From contig NZ_JAFBBO010000001.1 in NCBI RefSeq assembly GCF_016907235.1, forward strand, positions 1,674,001 through 1,738,000: a stretch of DNA of 64,000 nt. The letters are read 5' to 3'. Made by a program: the position numbers and the translations under genes. Numbering within the stretch: position 1 is the first letter of the stretch; every line of letters begins with the position of its first letter. This DNA is from Oerskovia jenensis (GTDB lineage: Bacteria; Actinomycetota; Actinomycetes; Actinomycetales; Cellulomonadaceae). Shown one piece after another: positions 33,682 through 42,215 of this stretch. A model generated the notes under the pieces. It had not been told where the DNA came from. It did not search any database and saw only the letters and a program-made list of their open reading frames with translations.

Positions 33682-34454
33682 CGTCGTGCTCCTTCTCTGG
33701 GGTGGCCTGTCGGCGGTCGTGCCTCCGGTCGGAGCGCGAACGCCGCCCCGCTGACGTCGGCCTGCAGGTGGTAGCGGTCTCCGCGGTACAGGCTGCTGGC
33801 CACCATGACCACTCGGCCTCGGACGTCCTGGTGGACCATCCGGACGAGGAGGCAGGCCTGCGCGGGTCCGATCTCCAGGAGGTCACGTGCCCGGGGTTCG
33901 GGCAGGACCGGCTCGATCGTCACGTGCGCGCCGCCGAGCGCGATGCCGTGCCTCGTGGCGAGCACCTCGTAGAGCGACTCCTGGAGCTCGGCCTCACGGA
34001 GGCGAGGGACGTAGCGCCGGGGCAACCAGGACGTCTCGACGGCCATGGGGATCCCGTCCCCCGACCGGAGCCGACTGAACGTCACGACCTGCTCCCCGAC
34101 GACCACCCGCAGCGCGGACGCGAGAGCGCCTCCGGCGGCCGACGTCCGGTAGGACAGGACCACGGTCCCGGCGACGAGCCCACGGCTCGCCATGTCCTGG
34201 GTGAACGACGTCAGCCCGAGCGACCGCACGAGCGGTCTCGCGGCGACGTAGGTGCCGGAGCTGGGACGACGGTCGAGCAGCCCTTCGGCGACCAGGGTCT
34301 CGACGGCCGCTCGCAGCGTCGCCCGTGCAACCCCGAAGCGTGCGGCAAGGTCCCGCTCACCGGGCAGCCGTCGACCGACGGGCAGGCTCGCGACAAGCTC
34401 GCGCAGCCCTGCCTGAGCGGTCCGGCGTCCGCCGCTCTCCGTGGTCGTGGTCAC
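33678..34454 (-). CDS. GntR/HutC-type regulator with UTRA ligand domain
   Basis: 258 residues. Winged helix near the N-terminus (LPGERDLAARFGVARATLRAAVETLVAEGLLDRRPSSGTYV) followed by a UTRA domain of about 150 residues (SFTQDMASRGL, TFSRLRSGDGIPMAVETSWLP, YRGDRYHLQADV). UTRA domains bind sugar phosphates, consistent with control of the SIS gene. I use GTG 34454; the TTG at 34466 lacks ribosome-binding spacing. Two direct copies of GGGTGGACCGGT lie 41-108 bases upstream and may be its operator. It has no transporter genes beside it, so the full regulon lies elsewhere. Confidence 0.88.
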   Translation of the reverse strand: MTTTTESGGRRTAQAGLRELVASLPVGRRLPGERDLAARFGVARATLRAAVETLVAEGLLDRRPSSGTYVAARPLVRSLGLTSFTQDMASRGLVAGTVVLSYRTSAAGGALASALRVVVGEQVVTFSRLRSGDGIPMAVETSWLPRRYVPRLREAELQESLYEVLATRHGIALGGAHVTIEPVLPEPRARDLLEIGPAQACLLVRMVHQDVRGRVVMVASSLYRGDRYHLQADVSGAAFALRPEARPPTGHPREGARR

Positions 34455-34494
34455 GGATCGAGTCAACTCCGGCGCACCACGACGCGCAACGCTC

Positions 34495-34562
34495 GGGTGG
34501 ACCGGTCACGCACCGATGAGGGCCGGGACCGCGCCGCTGCGCCAGGATGCGGGTGGACCGGT
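34495..34562. promoter_or_regulatory. two GGGTGGACCGGT copies upstream of the GntR gene
   Basis: The 12-mer GGGTGGACCGGT occurs at 34495-34506 and 34551-34562. Each contains the palindromic core ACCGGT. The distance (56 bases) and position suit a regulator-controlled promoter. Function is inferred from position only. Confidence 0.35.
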
Positions 34563-34610
34563 TCGGTGTCGCCGAGCGGCGTTCATACACCCCGCGCCCG
34601 GGGCGCCGGG

Positions 34611-34862
34611 TCAGGCGCTCTGGGCCTGCGCGTCGTGGTCTCCGCGGTCCTTCTCGCCCGGGTTCGCGCGCTCGAGCGCCGCCCGGTAGACCCGCAGCCG
34701 CTCGACCTGGAGGTCGGAGAACAGGGGCGCATCGACGTCCTCGACGGGCTGCGTCCGCAGGAAGTCGAGGATCTCGGTCTCGGTCTCGTCGATCTCGGCG
34801 AGACGTTCGCGATCGGCGTCGTTGAGGAGCTGCCAGACGTCGACGAAGGTGGGCACGTGCAT
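34611..34862 (-). CDS. small protein of unknown function
   Basis: 83 residues from ATG 34862. Charged and helical (LLNDADRERLAEIDETETEILDFLRTQPVED, then DLQVERLRVYRAALERANPGEKDR), with no cysteine and no membrane segment. A longer frame reaches back to 35015 but its first part is not protein-like. No family recognised. It lies upstream of the GntR gene on the same strand, 156 bases apart. Confidence 0.6.
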   Translation of the reverse strand: MHVPTFVDVWQLLNDADRERLAEIDETETEILDFLRTQPVEDVDAPLFSDLQVERLRVYRAALERANPGEKDRGDHDAQAQSA

Positions 34863-35080
34863 CACCCCATGCTCTGTCACCCGTCCCCGGATCGCGCGCC
34901 GACCTGCCGACGGGTGACCGGCGTCACACGATCCACACGCCCCCTCTCCCAGGAGGCCACATCCGCGGACGTGCCGACCGCCCGGGGTGAGCGACGCCGT
35001 CGGGCATCCGTGCACACCGGGCGAACCGGACGCCCGACCGCCATGATGGAAGCCCCGCCCCCACCCGATCGGAAGCCCCC

Positions 35081-35413
35081 ATGACGAACCTCGAGCTGCT
35101 CACCGACGCGCACCTCACGCGCGCCCGTGACGGCGACAACGGCCGCAGCGCGGAGGTCGTGCTGCACGACGGCGTCCTGCGCCAGACCATCATCGCGATC
35201 CTCGCGGGCGTCGAGCTCGGCGAGCACAACGCGCCGCCCGCCGCGAGCATCCAGGTGCTGCGCGGCCGCGTGCGCGTCACCGCGCTGGAGGGCGACGAGG
35301 AGGTCGGGACGGGCGAGCTGCGCGTGCTCACGCACGAGCGGCACGCCGTCGCCGCCCTGGAGGACTCGGCGTTCCTCCTGACGACGGTCACGAGCGTCCA
35401 AGCGGCCCCCTGA
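35081..35413 (+). CDS. cupin-like small protein
   Basis: 110 residues, a single cupin barrel: VLHDGVLRQTIIAILAGVELGEHNAPPAASIQVLRGRVRVTALEGDE with the GXEXXXHXXPX10GX-like first motif (GVELGEHNAP), then a shorter second motif (LRVLTHERHAVAALEDSAFLL). The metal-binding His/Glu set is present in part (E, H, H). Similar proteins bind a metal or small ligand; no enzyme role is known. Divergent from the small gene at 34611 and ends at a long inverted repeat. Confidence 0.75.
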   Translation: MTNLELLTDAHLTRARDGDNGRSAEVVLHDGVLRQTIIAILAGVELGEHNAPPAASIQVLRGRVRVTALEGDEEVGTGELRVLTHERHAVAALEDSAFLLTTVTSVQAAP

Positions 35414-35429
35414 CGAGCGCACCCGGGTG

Positions 35430-35486
35430 CCGAGAACGAGGTTGAGGCCGCCATCCACGGCAGAACGGCCTCAACCCCGTTCTCGG
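35430..35486. repeat. 21-base inverted repeat between convergent genes
   Basis: CCGAGAACGAGGTTGAGGCCG (35430-35450) pairs with 35466-35486 with one mismatch. The left flank reads GGTGCCGAG (35427-35435), as at 1485 and 40423. The inner GGTTGAGG block is shared with the hairpin at 40432-40478. It separates the cupin gene from the convergent hydrolase gene. Confidence 0.85.
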
Positions 35487-35528
35487 GACCACGGCTACGC
35501 GGGGACCCCGGCCACGCGGGGACCCCGG

Positions 35529-36743
35529 CTAACCGGGGGTGCCGTCGTACTCGAGGGTCTCGTCGAGCCAGTCGTAGACGCGCCGGTGGAAGACCCCTCG
35601 GCCGGTCATCTCGCAGTGGCCCGTGACGCCGTCCTCGGGGCCGAGCTCGACGTACTCGGTCGGGCACGTGAGGTTCTCGGCCAGCGTCCGGGCCGAGGCC
35701 GAGAGGTCGTCACCGACGGTGCGGCACACGAGCACCGGGCACTCGATCAGGTGCTCGCGACCACGCAGCGTGTAGTCGTGGGACATCTTGATGAAGTCGA
35801 GCGGGTCGCGCACACCGTGCACCCACAGGTTCCGGCGCAAAGCCCAGCCCGCCGAGGGCTTCTTGAGGAGCTGGTGCAGCGTGGCCTCGACGACCTTGAG
35901 CGCTGCGCCGTGGTCGTCGTCGAGGTGGCCGGCCAGGAGCGACGGGAATCTCGCGGTGACCGAGTCGAACAGGTCGTAGGGTCCGCTGTCCGCGACGCAG
36001 GCCGCGAGGCGGTGCTCCCCGGAAGCGGCGCGGGGCGCGAGGTGGCCGCCGAAGCTCCAGCCATGCACCACGATGCGCTGCGGGTCCACCTCGTCCAGGG
36101 TCAGCGCGTGGTCGACGACGGCGCTCACCACGGTCTCCCAGTCCGGCCGGAACGCGATGCCCTGGTCGAGGATCACGCTGCCCTGGCCCGGACCGTCGAA
36201 CGCGAGCACGTCGTACCCCCGGTCGAGCGCCGCGACCGCGTTCGCGAAGTACAGCTCCTCGGCGGTGCCGTCGTAGCCGTCGACGAGCAGGACCGTGGGG
36301 CGCGGGCGCCCGTCGTCGGCGGCGCGGTAGAAGTAGCCGGGGAGCGTCCCGCCCTCGAACGGGATCTCGAGCACGTCCGGGGGGAGGTCCAGGAGTGCGG
36401 CCCCCTTGCGGAACGTCTCGGTCTGGCGGCGCGAGCTCTCGCGAAACCGGTCGTCCACGGGCGCCCCCATGAGGAAGAGTCCCGCCGTGCGGTAGTAGTT
36501 CGAGGCGCGCAGCCAGGCGCCGCGGGCGCTGACCCGGTGGCCTGCGATGTCGCTCTCCTCGGCCGACTTCTCGACGCGCGCGGCGGTCGCCGACCACTCG
36601 TCGTACCACTGGTTCCCGTCGGTCCGGGTGATGCGGCGAGCCGTCTCGAGGCACTCGCCGATCTCCGCGCCGCCCTGCGCGGTGTAGGCGAGCGCGCGCA
36701 CGAGCTGCGCGTCGAAGAGCTCGTCGTGAAGGGCCAGGGTCAT
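35529..36743 (-). CDS. FrsA-like alpha/beta hydrolase
   Basis: 404 residues. A helical N-terminal third (about 1-125) precedes an alpha/beta hydrolase core: PTVLLVDGYDGTAEELYFANAVAALDRGYDVLAFDGPGQG (oxyanion and core strands), nucleophile IVVHGWSFGGHLAPRA, Asp near VLVCRTVGDDLSASA, and His in EDGVTGHCEMTGRG. This matches the dienelactone- and FrsA-like enzymes that cut C-C or ester bonds. Substrate unknown. GGAG lies 8 bases before ATG 36743. Divergent from the copper operon. Confidence 0.82.
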   Translation of the reverse strand: MTLALHDELFDAQLVRALAYTAQGGAEIGECLETARRITRTDGNQWYDEWSATAARVEKSAEESDIAGHRVSARGAWLRASNYYRTAGLFLMGAPVDDRFRESSRRQTETFRKGAALLDLPPDVLEIPFEGGTLPGYFYRAADDGRPRPTVLLVDGYDGTAEELYFANAVAALDRGYDVLAFDGPGQGSVILDQGIAFRPDWETVVSAVVDHALTLDEVDPQRIVVHGWSFGGHLAPRAASGEHRLAACVADSGPYDLFDSVTARFPSLLAGHLDDDHGAALKVVEATLHQLLKKPSAGWALRRNLWVHGVRDPLDFIKMSHDYTLRGREHLIECPVLVCRTVGDDLSASARTLAENLTCPTEYVELGPEDGVTGHCEMTGRGVFHRRVYDWLDETLEYDGTPG

Positions 36744-36862
36744 GGCTGCTCCGCCCGTCGTCGGGATCTCAGGCTAGGACGGCGTCCGGGCGGCCGCGCG
36801 TCGACGTCGGACGGCTTCCACTTGACGGGCTGGGAATGCTGCGGCAGGATCAAGAGTTATCG

Positions 36863-36879
36863 ATACCCCTAGGGGGTAT
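36863..36879. promoter_or_regulatory. CsoR-like copper operator
   Basis: ATACCCC-tag-GGGGTAT, a perfect inverted repeat of the TACCC/GGGTA type bound by the copper sensor CsoR. It lies about 47 bases before the copB GTG. No csoR gene is in the window. Confidence 0.7.
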
Positions 36880-36925
36880 GCCGGGCGCCAAGGTCGCCGG
36901 GCGCGATACGAGGGAGGACGGGACA

Positions 36926-39259
36926 GTGAATCCCATGGACCACGACGAGCACGGTGACCGCACCGGTCACGGCGGGCACGCAGGTCACGACCACGAGCAC
37001 CACGGGGGCCACGGCTCGCACGCGGGGCACAGCGGCCACGCAGCGACCGCCGCAGCTGCGGCGGGTCACGATGCCCACAAGGGCACGGACCACGCCGGGC
37101 ACGACATGGCGACCACGACCGCGACGGAGCACCCGGCTCACGCCGGTCACGCGGACCACGCCGGTCACGCGGACCACGCCGGCCACGCCGGTCGCTCGGC
37201 CCACGCGGGTGGCCACGAGGACCACTCCGCGCACGGCGGCCACGGCGGTCACGAGGGTCACGGCGGGCACGGCGGCCACGCAGGCCACGTCGCGATGTTC
37301 CGCCGCCTGTTCTGGATCATGCTCGCCCTGGCGGTCCCGACGGTCCTCGCGAGCGAGATGTTCGCGTCGATCCTCGGCTACTCGCTCCCGGACGTCCCGG
37401 GCATCGCGTGGATCTCGCCGGTCCTCGGCACCGTCATGTACGTGTGGGGCGGCAAGCCGTTCCTCACGGGGGCGGTCGACGAGCTCAAGGCGCGCAAGCC
37501 CGGCATGATGCTGCTCGTCGCGCTCGCGATCACGGTCGCGTTCGTGTCGTCGTGGGGCGCGAGCCTGGGGATCCTGTCGCACGAGCTCGACTTCTGGTGG
37601 GAGCTCGCGCTGCTGGTCGTGATCATGCTGCTGGGCCACTGGATCGAGATGCGCTCGCTCGCGCAGTCCTCCTCGGCCCTCGAGTCTCTCGCCGCGCTGC
37701 TGCCCGACGAGGCCGAGCGCGTGGGTGACGACGGTCAGGTGACCACGGTGTCCCCGACGGACCTGGTCGTGGGCGACGTCGTCGTCGTGCGTCCTGGTGG
37801 GCGCGTGCCCGCGGACGGCGTGGTGTCCCAGGGGTCGGCGGACGTCGACGAGTCGATGATCACGGGCGAGTCGCGCCCCGTGCGCCGCACGGTCGGCGAC
37901 CACGTCGTGGCCGGGACGGTCGCGACCGACCAGGCGCTGCGCGTCACGGTCGACGCGGTCGGCGACGACACGGCTCTCGCGGGGATCCAGCGCCTGGTGA
38001 CGCAGGCGCAGGCGTCGTCGTCGCACGCGCAGCGGCTCGCGGACCGCGCCGCGGGCTGGCTCTTCTGGTTCGCGCTCGGCGCGGCGGTGCTGACGCTGAT
38101 CGCCTGGACGGTCTGGGGCACGCCGGAGAGTGCGCTGATCCGGACCATCACGGTCCTCGTGATCGCGTGCCCCCACGCGCTGGGTCTCGCGATCCCGCTC
38201 GTCGTGTCGATCTCGACCGAGCGTGCGGCCAAGGCGGGCGTGCTCGTCAAGGACCGCATGGCGCTCGAGCAGATGCGCACGGTCGACGCCGTCCTGTTCG
38301 ACAAGACCGGCACCCTGACCAAGGGCGAGCCCGTCGTGACGCACCTGGTCGCGGCGGCGGGCAGCGAGGACGAGCTGCTCGCGCTCGCCGCGGCCGTCGA
38401 GGCCGACTCGCAGCACCCCCTGGCCCGCGCGATCGTGAACGCCGCGGCGGACAAGGGCGTGCGGGTCCCGCGCGCCGAGGACTTCCAGTCCTCGACCGCG
38501 GTGGGCGTCTCGGGTCTCGTGGACGGTCGCCGGATCGCGGTGGGCGGCCCGTCGCTCCTGCGCGAGCACGGCCTCGACCCCGTGGCGGACACCGCCGCGT
38601 GGGAGCGGGAGGGCGCGACGGTCCTGCACGCGCTCGACCTGGATTCCGGCACCCCCCGGGTGCTGGGTGGCTTCGCGCTGGCCGACGAGATCAGGCCCGA
38701 GTCCCGCGAGGCGATCGACGCCCTGCACCGGCGCGGCATCCGGGTCGTCATGATCACGGGTGACGCGCAGGCCGTGGCGCAGTCGGTCGCGGACGAGCTC
38801 GGCATCGACGAGGTCTTCGCGGGGGTCAAGCCGGGCGACAAGGGGGACAAGGTCTCCGAGCTCCAGGCGCGCGGGCACAAGGTCGCGATGGTCGGCGACG
38901 GCGTCAACGACGCCCCCGCGCTCGCGCAGGCGGACGTGGGCATCGCGATCGGTGCGGGCACCGACGTGGCCATCGCGTCGGCCGGGGTCATCCTCGCGAG
39001 CGACGACCCGCGCTCGGTCCTGTCGGTGATCGAGCTGTCCCGGGCCAGCTACCGCAAGATGAAGCAGAACCTGTGGTGGGCTGCCGGGTACAACCTGGTG
39101 TCGGTGCCGCTCGCGGCGGGCGTCCTGGCGCCGGTCGGGTTCGTCATGCCCATGGCGGTGGGCGCGCTGCTCATGTCCCTGTCGACCGTGATCGTGGCCC
39201 TCAACGCGCAGCTCCTGCGCCGCCTGGACCTCGACCCCGAGCGCGTGGCAGCCTCGTAG
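36926..39259 (+). CDS. copB: CopB-type copper-exporting P1B-3 ATPase with histidine-rich N-terminus
   Basis: 777 residues. The first 121 residues hold 33 histidines in GHGGH, HADHAGH and similar repeats. From residue 124 come eight predicted membrane helices, TGES at 313-316, the metal-site CPH at 415-417 (CPHALG), the phosphorylated DKTG at 459-462 and GDGVNDAP in the hinge. The CPH signature marks the P1B-3 group (CopB). It exports copper at the cost of ATP. The GTG at 36926 has GGGAGG eight bases upstream; a later ATG lies at 36935. First gene of a copper operon behind a CsoR-like operator. Confidence 0.95.
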   Translation: MNPMDHDEHGDRTGHGGHAGHDHEHHGGHGSHAGHSGHAATAAAAAGHDAHKGTDHAGHDMATTTATEHPAHAGHADHAGHADHAGHAGRSAHAGGHEDHSAHGGHGGHEGHGGHGGHAGHVAMFRRLFWIMLALAVPTVLASEMFASILGYSLPDVPGIAWISPVLGTVMYVWGGKPFLTGAVDELKARKPGMMLLVALAITVAFVSSWGASLGILSHELDFWWELALLVVIMLLGHWIEMRSLAQSSSALESLAALLPDEAERVGDDGQVTTVSPTDLVVGDVVVVRPGGRVPADGVVSQGSADVDESMITGESRPVRRTVGDHVVAGTVATDQALRVTVDAVGDDTALAGIQRLVTQAQASSSHAQRLADRAAGWLFWFALGAAVLTLIAWTVWGTPESALIRTITVLVIACPHALGLAIPLVVSISTERAAKAGVLVKDRMALEQMRTVDAVLFDKTGTLTKGEPVVTHLVAAAGSEDELLALAAAVEADSQHPLARAIVNAAADKGVRVPRAEDFQSSTAVGVSGLVDGRRIAVGGPSLLREHGLDPVADTAAWEREGATVLHALDLDSGTPRVLGGFALADEIRPESREAIDALHRRGIRVVMITGDAQAVAQSVADELGIDEVFAGVKPGDKGDKVSELQARGHKVAMVGDGVNDAPALAQADVGIAIGAGTDVAIASAGVILASDDPRSVLSVIELSRASYRKMKQNLWWAAGYNLVSVPLAAGVLAPVGFVMPMAVGALLMSLSTVIVALNAQLLRRLDLDPERVAAS

Positions 39260-39262
39260 ACG

Positions 39263-39715
39263 ATGTCCGTGATGTCCCCGATCGCCCTGGCCGGGACCGT
39301 GTCGACCGCCCACCTGGCCGACACGGTCCGGTCCGCCCGAACCGCCGGCCTCGTCCGGCGGTTCGGGGTGCTGCTCGGGATGGTGGTGCTGCTCGGCGGG
39401 TTCGTCGGGATGCACCAGATGTCGGGCAGCCCCGTGGCGCACGGGCCCGCGCACACGGTCGCCGCCGAGGCGGCTCCCCACGCCTCGGGCGACGTGGGCG
39501 CGGAGGAGGAGGCGCCGTCGGGCACGGGGCACGGCGAGATGGAGGCCATGTGCCTCCTGGTGCTCGTCGCGCTCTTCTCGCTCGGCGGCCCGGCGCTCGT
39601 GCGCCGCCTGCCCGACGGCGTCACGCACCTCGCGCGCGTCGTCGCGCCCTGGTGGCGGCTCGGGTCGGCGCTGCGGCCGCCGTCGCTCGTCGCGCTCGGG
39701 ATCAGTCGGAGATAG
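39263..39715 (+). CDS. DUF6153-like small membrane protein
   Basis: 150 residues, starting three bases after the copB stop. Membrane helix FGVLLGMVVLLGGFVGMHQM (about 34-53), an outside segment with His and Met (HQMSGSPVAHGPAHT, HGEMEAM), and a second helix LLVLVALFSLGGPAL (about 97-111). DUF6153 proteins are small actinobacterial membrane proteins with an outside His/Cys-type loop; their role is unknown. Linkage to a copper pump and a DUF305 protein suggests copper handling. No ribosome-binding site of its own is obvious, so translation is probably coupled. Confidence 0.75.
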   Translation: MSVMSPIALAGTVSTAHLADTVRSARTAGLVRRFGVLLGMVVLLGGFVGMHQMSGSPVAHGPAHTVAAEAAPHASGDVGAEEEAPSGTGHGEMEAMCLLVLVALFSLGGPALVRRLPDGVTHLARVVAPWWRLGSALRPPSLVALGISRR

Positions 39716-39799
39716 GAGCTCGGTCCGGCCAGGGCCGCAGCACACCGTCACCCGCCGCGAGGACTCGCGGCACACCGACATTCTTCTGAGGGACGAACG

Positions 39800-40411
39800 A
39801 TGAACAAGCACACCTTGACCAAGGCCGCGATCGGTCTGACGCTCGGCTCGACGCTGGTCCTCGCGGGCTGCGCCGACACGAGCGACGGCGCAGACATGGA
39901 GGGTCACGACATGGGCGACGGCTCGCCGTCGCAGGACACGGGGGCTGACGCCGCCGGGGCCAACGACGCGGACGTCATGTTCGCGCAGATGATGATCCCG
40001 CACCACGAGCAGGCGCTCGTGATGTCGCGCATCGTGCTCGACACGGAGGGGGTCGATCCTGCGGTCGTCGACCTCGCGACCCGCATCGAGAGCGCGCAGG
40101 AGCCCGAGATCGCGACCATGGAGGGCTTCCTCGACGAGTGGGGCGCCGAGCCGATGGGCGACCACTCGGGCCACGAGATGGACGGGATGCTGAGCGAGGC
40201 GGAGATCCAGGCGCTCGAGGCCGCGGACGCCGCGACCGTCTCGCGACTGTTCCTCGAGGGCATGATCGCGCACCACGAGGGCGCCGTGGACATGGCGAAG
40301 GCCGAGCTGGCGGACGGTGAGAACCCGGAGGCCCTGGCACTGGCGCAGGAGATCATCGACGCCCAGGAGTCGGAGATCGCGGAGATGCAGGACCTGCTGG
40401 CGGCCCTCTAG
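39800..40411 (+). CDS. DUF305 copper-binding lipoprotein
   Basis: 203 residues. Signal peptide with lipobox LVLAGC, then a Met/Asp-rich segment (ADMEGHDMGDGS) and two DUF305 four-helix halves, each with an HH site: MMIPHHEQALVMSR (about 67-80) and GMIAHHEGAVDMAKAEL (about 153-169). DUF305 proteins such as CopM bind Cu(I) through His and Met outside the membrane. It is 84 bases after the DUF6153-like gene and likely shares the copper-controlled promoter. The hairpin 40432-40478 may terminate the operon. Confidence 0.92.
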   Translation: MNKHTLTKAAIGLTLGSTLVLAGCADTSDGADMEGHDMGDGSPSQDTGADAAGANDADVMFAQMMIPHHEQALVMSRIVLDTEGVDPAVVDLATRIESAQEPEIATMEGFLDEWGAEPMGDHSGHEMDGMLSEAEIQALEAADAATVSRLFLEGMIAHHEGAVDMAKAELADGENPEALALAQEIIDAQESEIAEMQDLLAAL

Positions 40412-40431
40412 CGGTCCAGCCAGGTGCCGAG

Positions 40432-40478
40432 CACGGGGTTGAGGTCGTTATGAGCAGATTGACGACCTCAACCCCGTG
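40432..40478. terminator. 17-bp hairpin after the copper operon
   Basis: CACGGGGTTGAGGTCGT (40432-40448) pairs perfectly with 40462-40478. The left flank reads GGTGCCGAG (40423-40431). It shares GGTTGAGG with the repeat at 35430. Probably ends the copB-DUF305 transcript. Confidence 0.75.
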
Positions 40479-40527
40479 GTCGACCGCAGGAAAGGTCCTG
40501 GTCAGCCGCCGCTGCCAGACTGGAACC

Positions 40528-41103
40528 ATGACGCGTTCATCAGGCGCAGCGGTCGGCGGGCTTCTTCTCACGCCGGGGGCCGGGGCCGGTCGCGACCACC
40601 CGACGCTCGTCGCTGTCGAGGAGGCCGTGGCCCCGCTGCCCGTGCGCCGGGTCGACTTCCCGTACCGGCTCGCCGGGAAGCGCATGCCTGACCGGGCGCC
40701 GGTCGCGGTCGCGCACCTGGTCGAGGAGGCCGCGCGCTTCGCCGCCGAGGAGGGCTTCGCGCCCGACCGGCTCGTGCTCGGCGGCCGGTCCTACGGCGGA
40801 CGCATGTGCTCGGTCGCCGTGGCCGAGGGCCTGCCCGCGGCCGGTCTCGTGCTGCTGAGCTACCCCCTGCACCCGCCGGGCAAGCCCGAGAAGCTGCGCG
40901 TCGACCACTTCCCGCAGCTCACGGTCCCCGTGCTGTTCGTGTCGGGCACGACCGACCCGTTCGGCTCCCCCACCGAGTTCGACGAGCACGTCGCCGCGAT
41001 CCCCGGGCCGGTCACCCAGGTGCGACTGCCCGGCGCCCACGACGTGCGCAACGACCACGCGGCGGTGAGCGACGCCGTCGTGCGGTGGTTGGCGACGCTC
41101 TAG
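40528..41103 (+). CDS. KANL3/Tex30-type alpha/beta hydrolase
   Basis: 191 residues, a small alpha/beta hydrolase core: LLTPGAGAGRDHPTLVA at the N-terminus, nucleophile LVLGGRSYGGRMCSVAVAEG (about 84-103), Asp in LFVSGTTDPFGSP and the final His in VRLPGAHDVRN. This compact layout matches the KANL3/Tex30 family. Substrate unknown. The start ATG lacks a strong ribosome-binding site. Its stop overlaps the stop of the convergent FGE-like gene by four bases (CTAG). Confidence 0.82.
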   Translation: MTRSSGAAVGGLLLTPGAGAGRDHPTLVAVEEAVAPLPVRRVDFPYRLAGKRMPDRAPVAVAHLVEEAARFAAEEGFAPDRLVLGGRSYGGRMCSVAVAEGLPAAGLVLLSYPLHPPGKPEKLRVDHFPQLTVPVLFVSGTTDPFGSPTEFDEHVAAIPGPVTQVRLPGAHDVRNDHAAVSDAVVRWLATL

Positions 41104-41948
41104 TCCGTGAGGTCGCGCAGCGGGGTCCACCCGACGGGTCGCGGACCGCGGACGTCGGCCCGCTCGTGGTCGGCCGCGGCCGACCACCCCTGCGCCTCGC
41201 GCGCCCCCCGCTGCCCGACGGCGCCGCGCGCCACCCGGAAGCCCACGTCCTCGAGCACGGCGTCGGGTGCGCTGCCCCGGCGCACCGAGGCGCGCACGCT
41301 CCACTCGCGGTCGGCCCACCCTCCCCCGCGCAGGCTGCGGTAGTCGCCGTAGCGCGCGGTGTCGGCGTAGTCCCAGCACCACTCCCAGACGTTGCCGAGC
41401 TGGTCGTGCGTGCCGAACACGTTGGGGGCCTTGTTACCGACCGGCTGCGGGCCCTCGACCTCGTCGGCCGCGGTCCAGGCGACCGCGGCCAGCGGGCCGT
41501 ACGTCGGGGTGGTCGTCCCCGCGCGGCACGCCCACTCCCACTCGCCCTCGGTCGGCAGACGGTAGCCGTCGGCGCTCACGTCCCAGCGGACCGAGCGACC
41601 GTCGAGGGTGTAGGCCGGGGCCAGGCCCGCGACGATCGACGCCGCGTTGCACCAGCGGACGGCGTCGAACCAGGTCACGGGGTGCGCGGGGACGTCGTCG
41701 GGCGGGGTCGGTGACGGGCCGCCCGGGGGCCCGCTGCTCCGGGGCGGGGCGCTCCGGGGCGCGCTGCCCGGCGGCACGGGCACGGAGCGGACCTCTGCCC
41801 ACGTGACCGGGGTCCGACCGATCTCGAAGCCCTGGAGGGTCGTGTCCCGGGCGGAGCCGGTGCGGGCGTCTCGCAGGGCGAGCGCGCCGCCGGGGACCCG
41901 GACGAGCCGGGGCGGGGAGAAGGCCGGGGGCGTGCTCGCGGGAGCCAT
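41100..41948 (-). CDS. formylglycine-generating-enzyme-like (SUMF1) protein
   Basis: 282 residues. FGE/SUMF1 fold signatures: RVPGGALALRD, ITPVTWAEV-type strand (IGRTPVTWAEVRSV), a DAVRWCNAAS helix, YRLPTEGEWEWACRAGT, and DQLGNVWEWCWDYADT with RSLRGGGWADREW and FRVAR. The family includes sulfatase-activating enzymes and non-enzymatic scaffolds. True enzymes use two C-terminal cysteines for copper; the sequence after the GGGW motif shows none, so it is probably not a sulfatase activator. ATG 41948 is used. A Pro/Ser-rich insertion (GSAPRSAPPRSSGPPGGP) lies in the N-terminal third. Confidence 0.82.
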   Translation of the reverse strand: MAPASTPPAFSPPRLVRVPGGALALRDARTGSARDTTLQGFEIGRTPVTWAEVRSVPVPPGSAPRSAPPRSSGPPGGPSPTPPDDVPAHPVTWFDAVRWCNAASIVAGLAPAYTLDGRSVRWDVSADGYRLPTEGEWEWACRAGTTTPTYGPLAAVAWTAADEVEGPQPVGNKAPNVFGTHDQLGNVWEWCWDYADTARYGDYRSLRGGGWADREWSVRASVRRGSAPDAVLEDVGFRVARGAVGQRGAREAQGWSAAADHERADVRGPRPVGWTPLRDLTD

Positions 41949-42041
41949 GCGACGAGGGTAGCCACACCGGTCGTCGGCCCCGGGCGACGGGTCACCCGAG
42001 CGACGGACGCGCGACACGCGAGCGACACGCCAACGACACGC

Positions 42042-42055
42042 TGGGAGCGCTTCCA
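42042..42055. promoter_or_regulatory. CelR/CebR-like LacI-family operator
   Basis: TGGGAGCGCTTCCA, one base different from the perfect 14-base TGGGAGCGCTCCCA bound by CelR/CebR, the cellobiose-sensing regulators of cellulase genes. It lies 160 bases before the LAATG wall protein, which is the only gene it could serve, apart from the divergent FGE-like gene. Confidence 0.6.
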
Positions 42056-42215
42056 CAATCACCCGGTCCCCAGTACCTTTGGCGCTGATATGTCGTGTTC
42101 GCCCCGTCGATCCGGGCATGTCGGACGAGTACGGTGATCAACCGTCCGGCACCAGCCCCGCTCGCACCCGAGAGCCGAGGGCGTCCCCCTCCTCCCCCTC
42201 GAAAGGTCCTCCTCG

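Noticed and set aside
36869-40276. Long minus-strand open frame antisense to the copper operon
   Set aside because: Charged low-complexity translation typical of high-GC antisense; the plus strand carries complete, motif-bearing genes.
41049-41070. GTGAGCGACGCCGTCG inside the alpha/beta hydrolase gene
   Set aside because: It is coding (VSDAV); the dispersed-motif claim rests only on non-coding copies.
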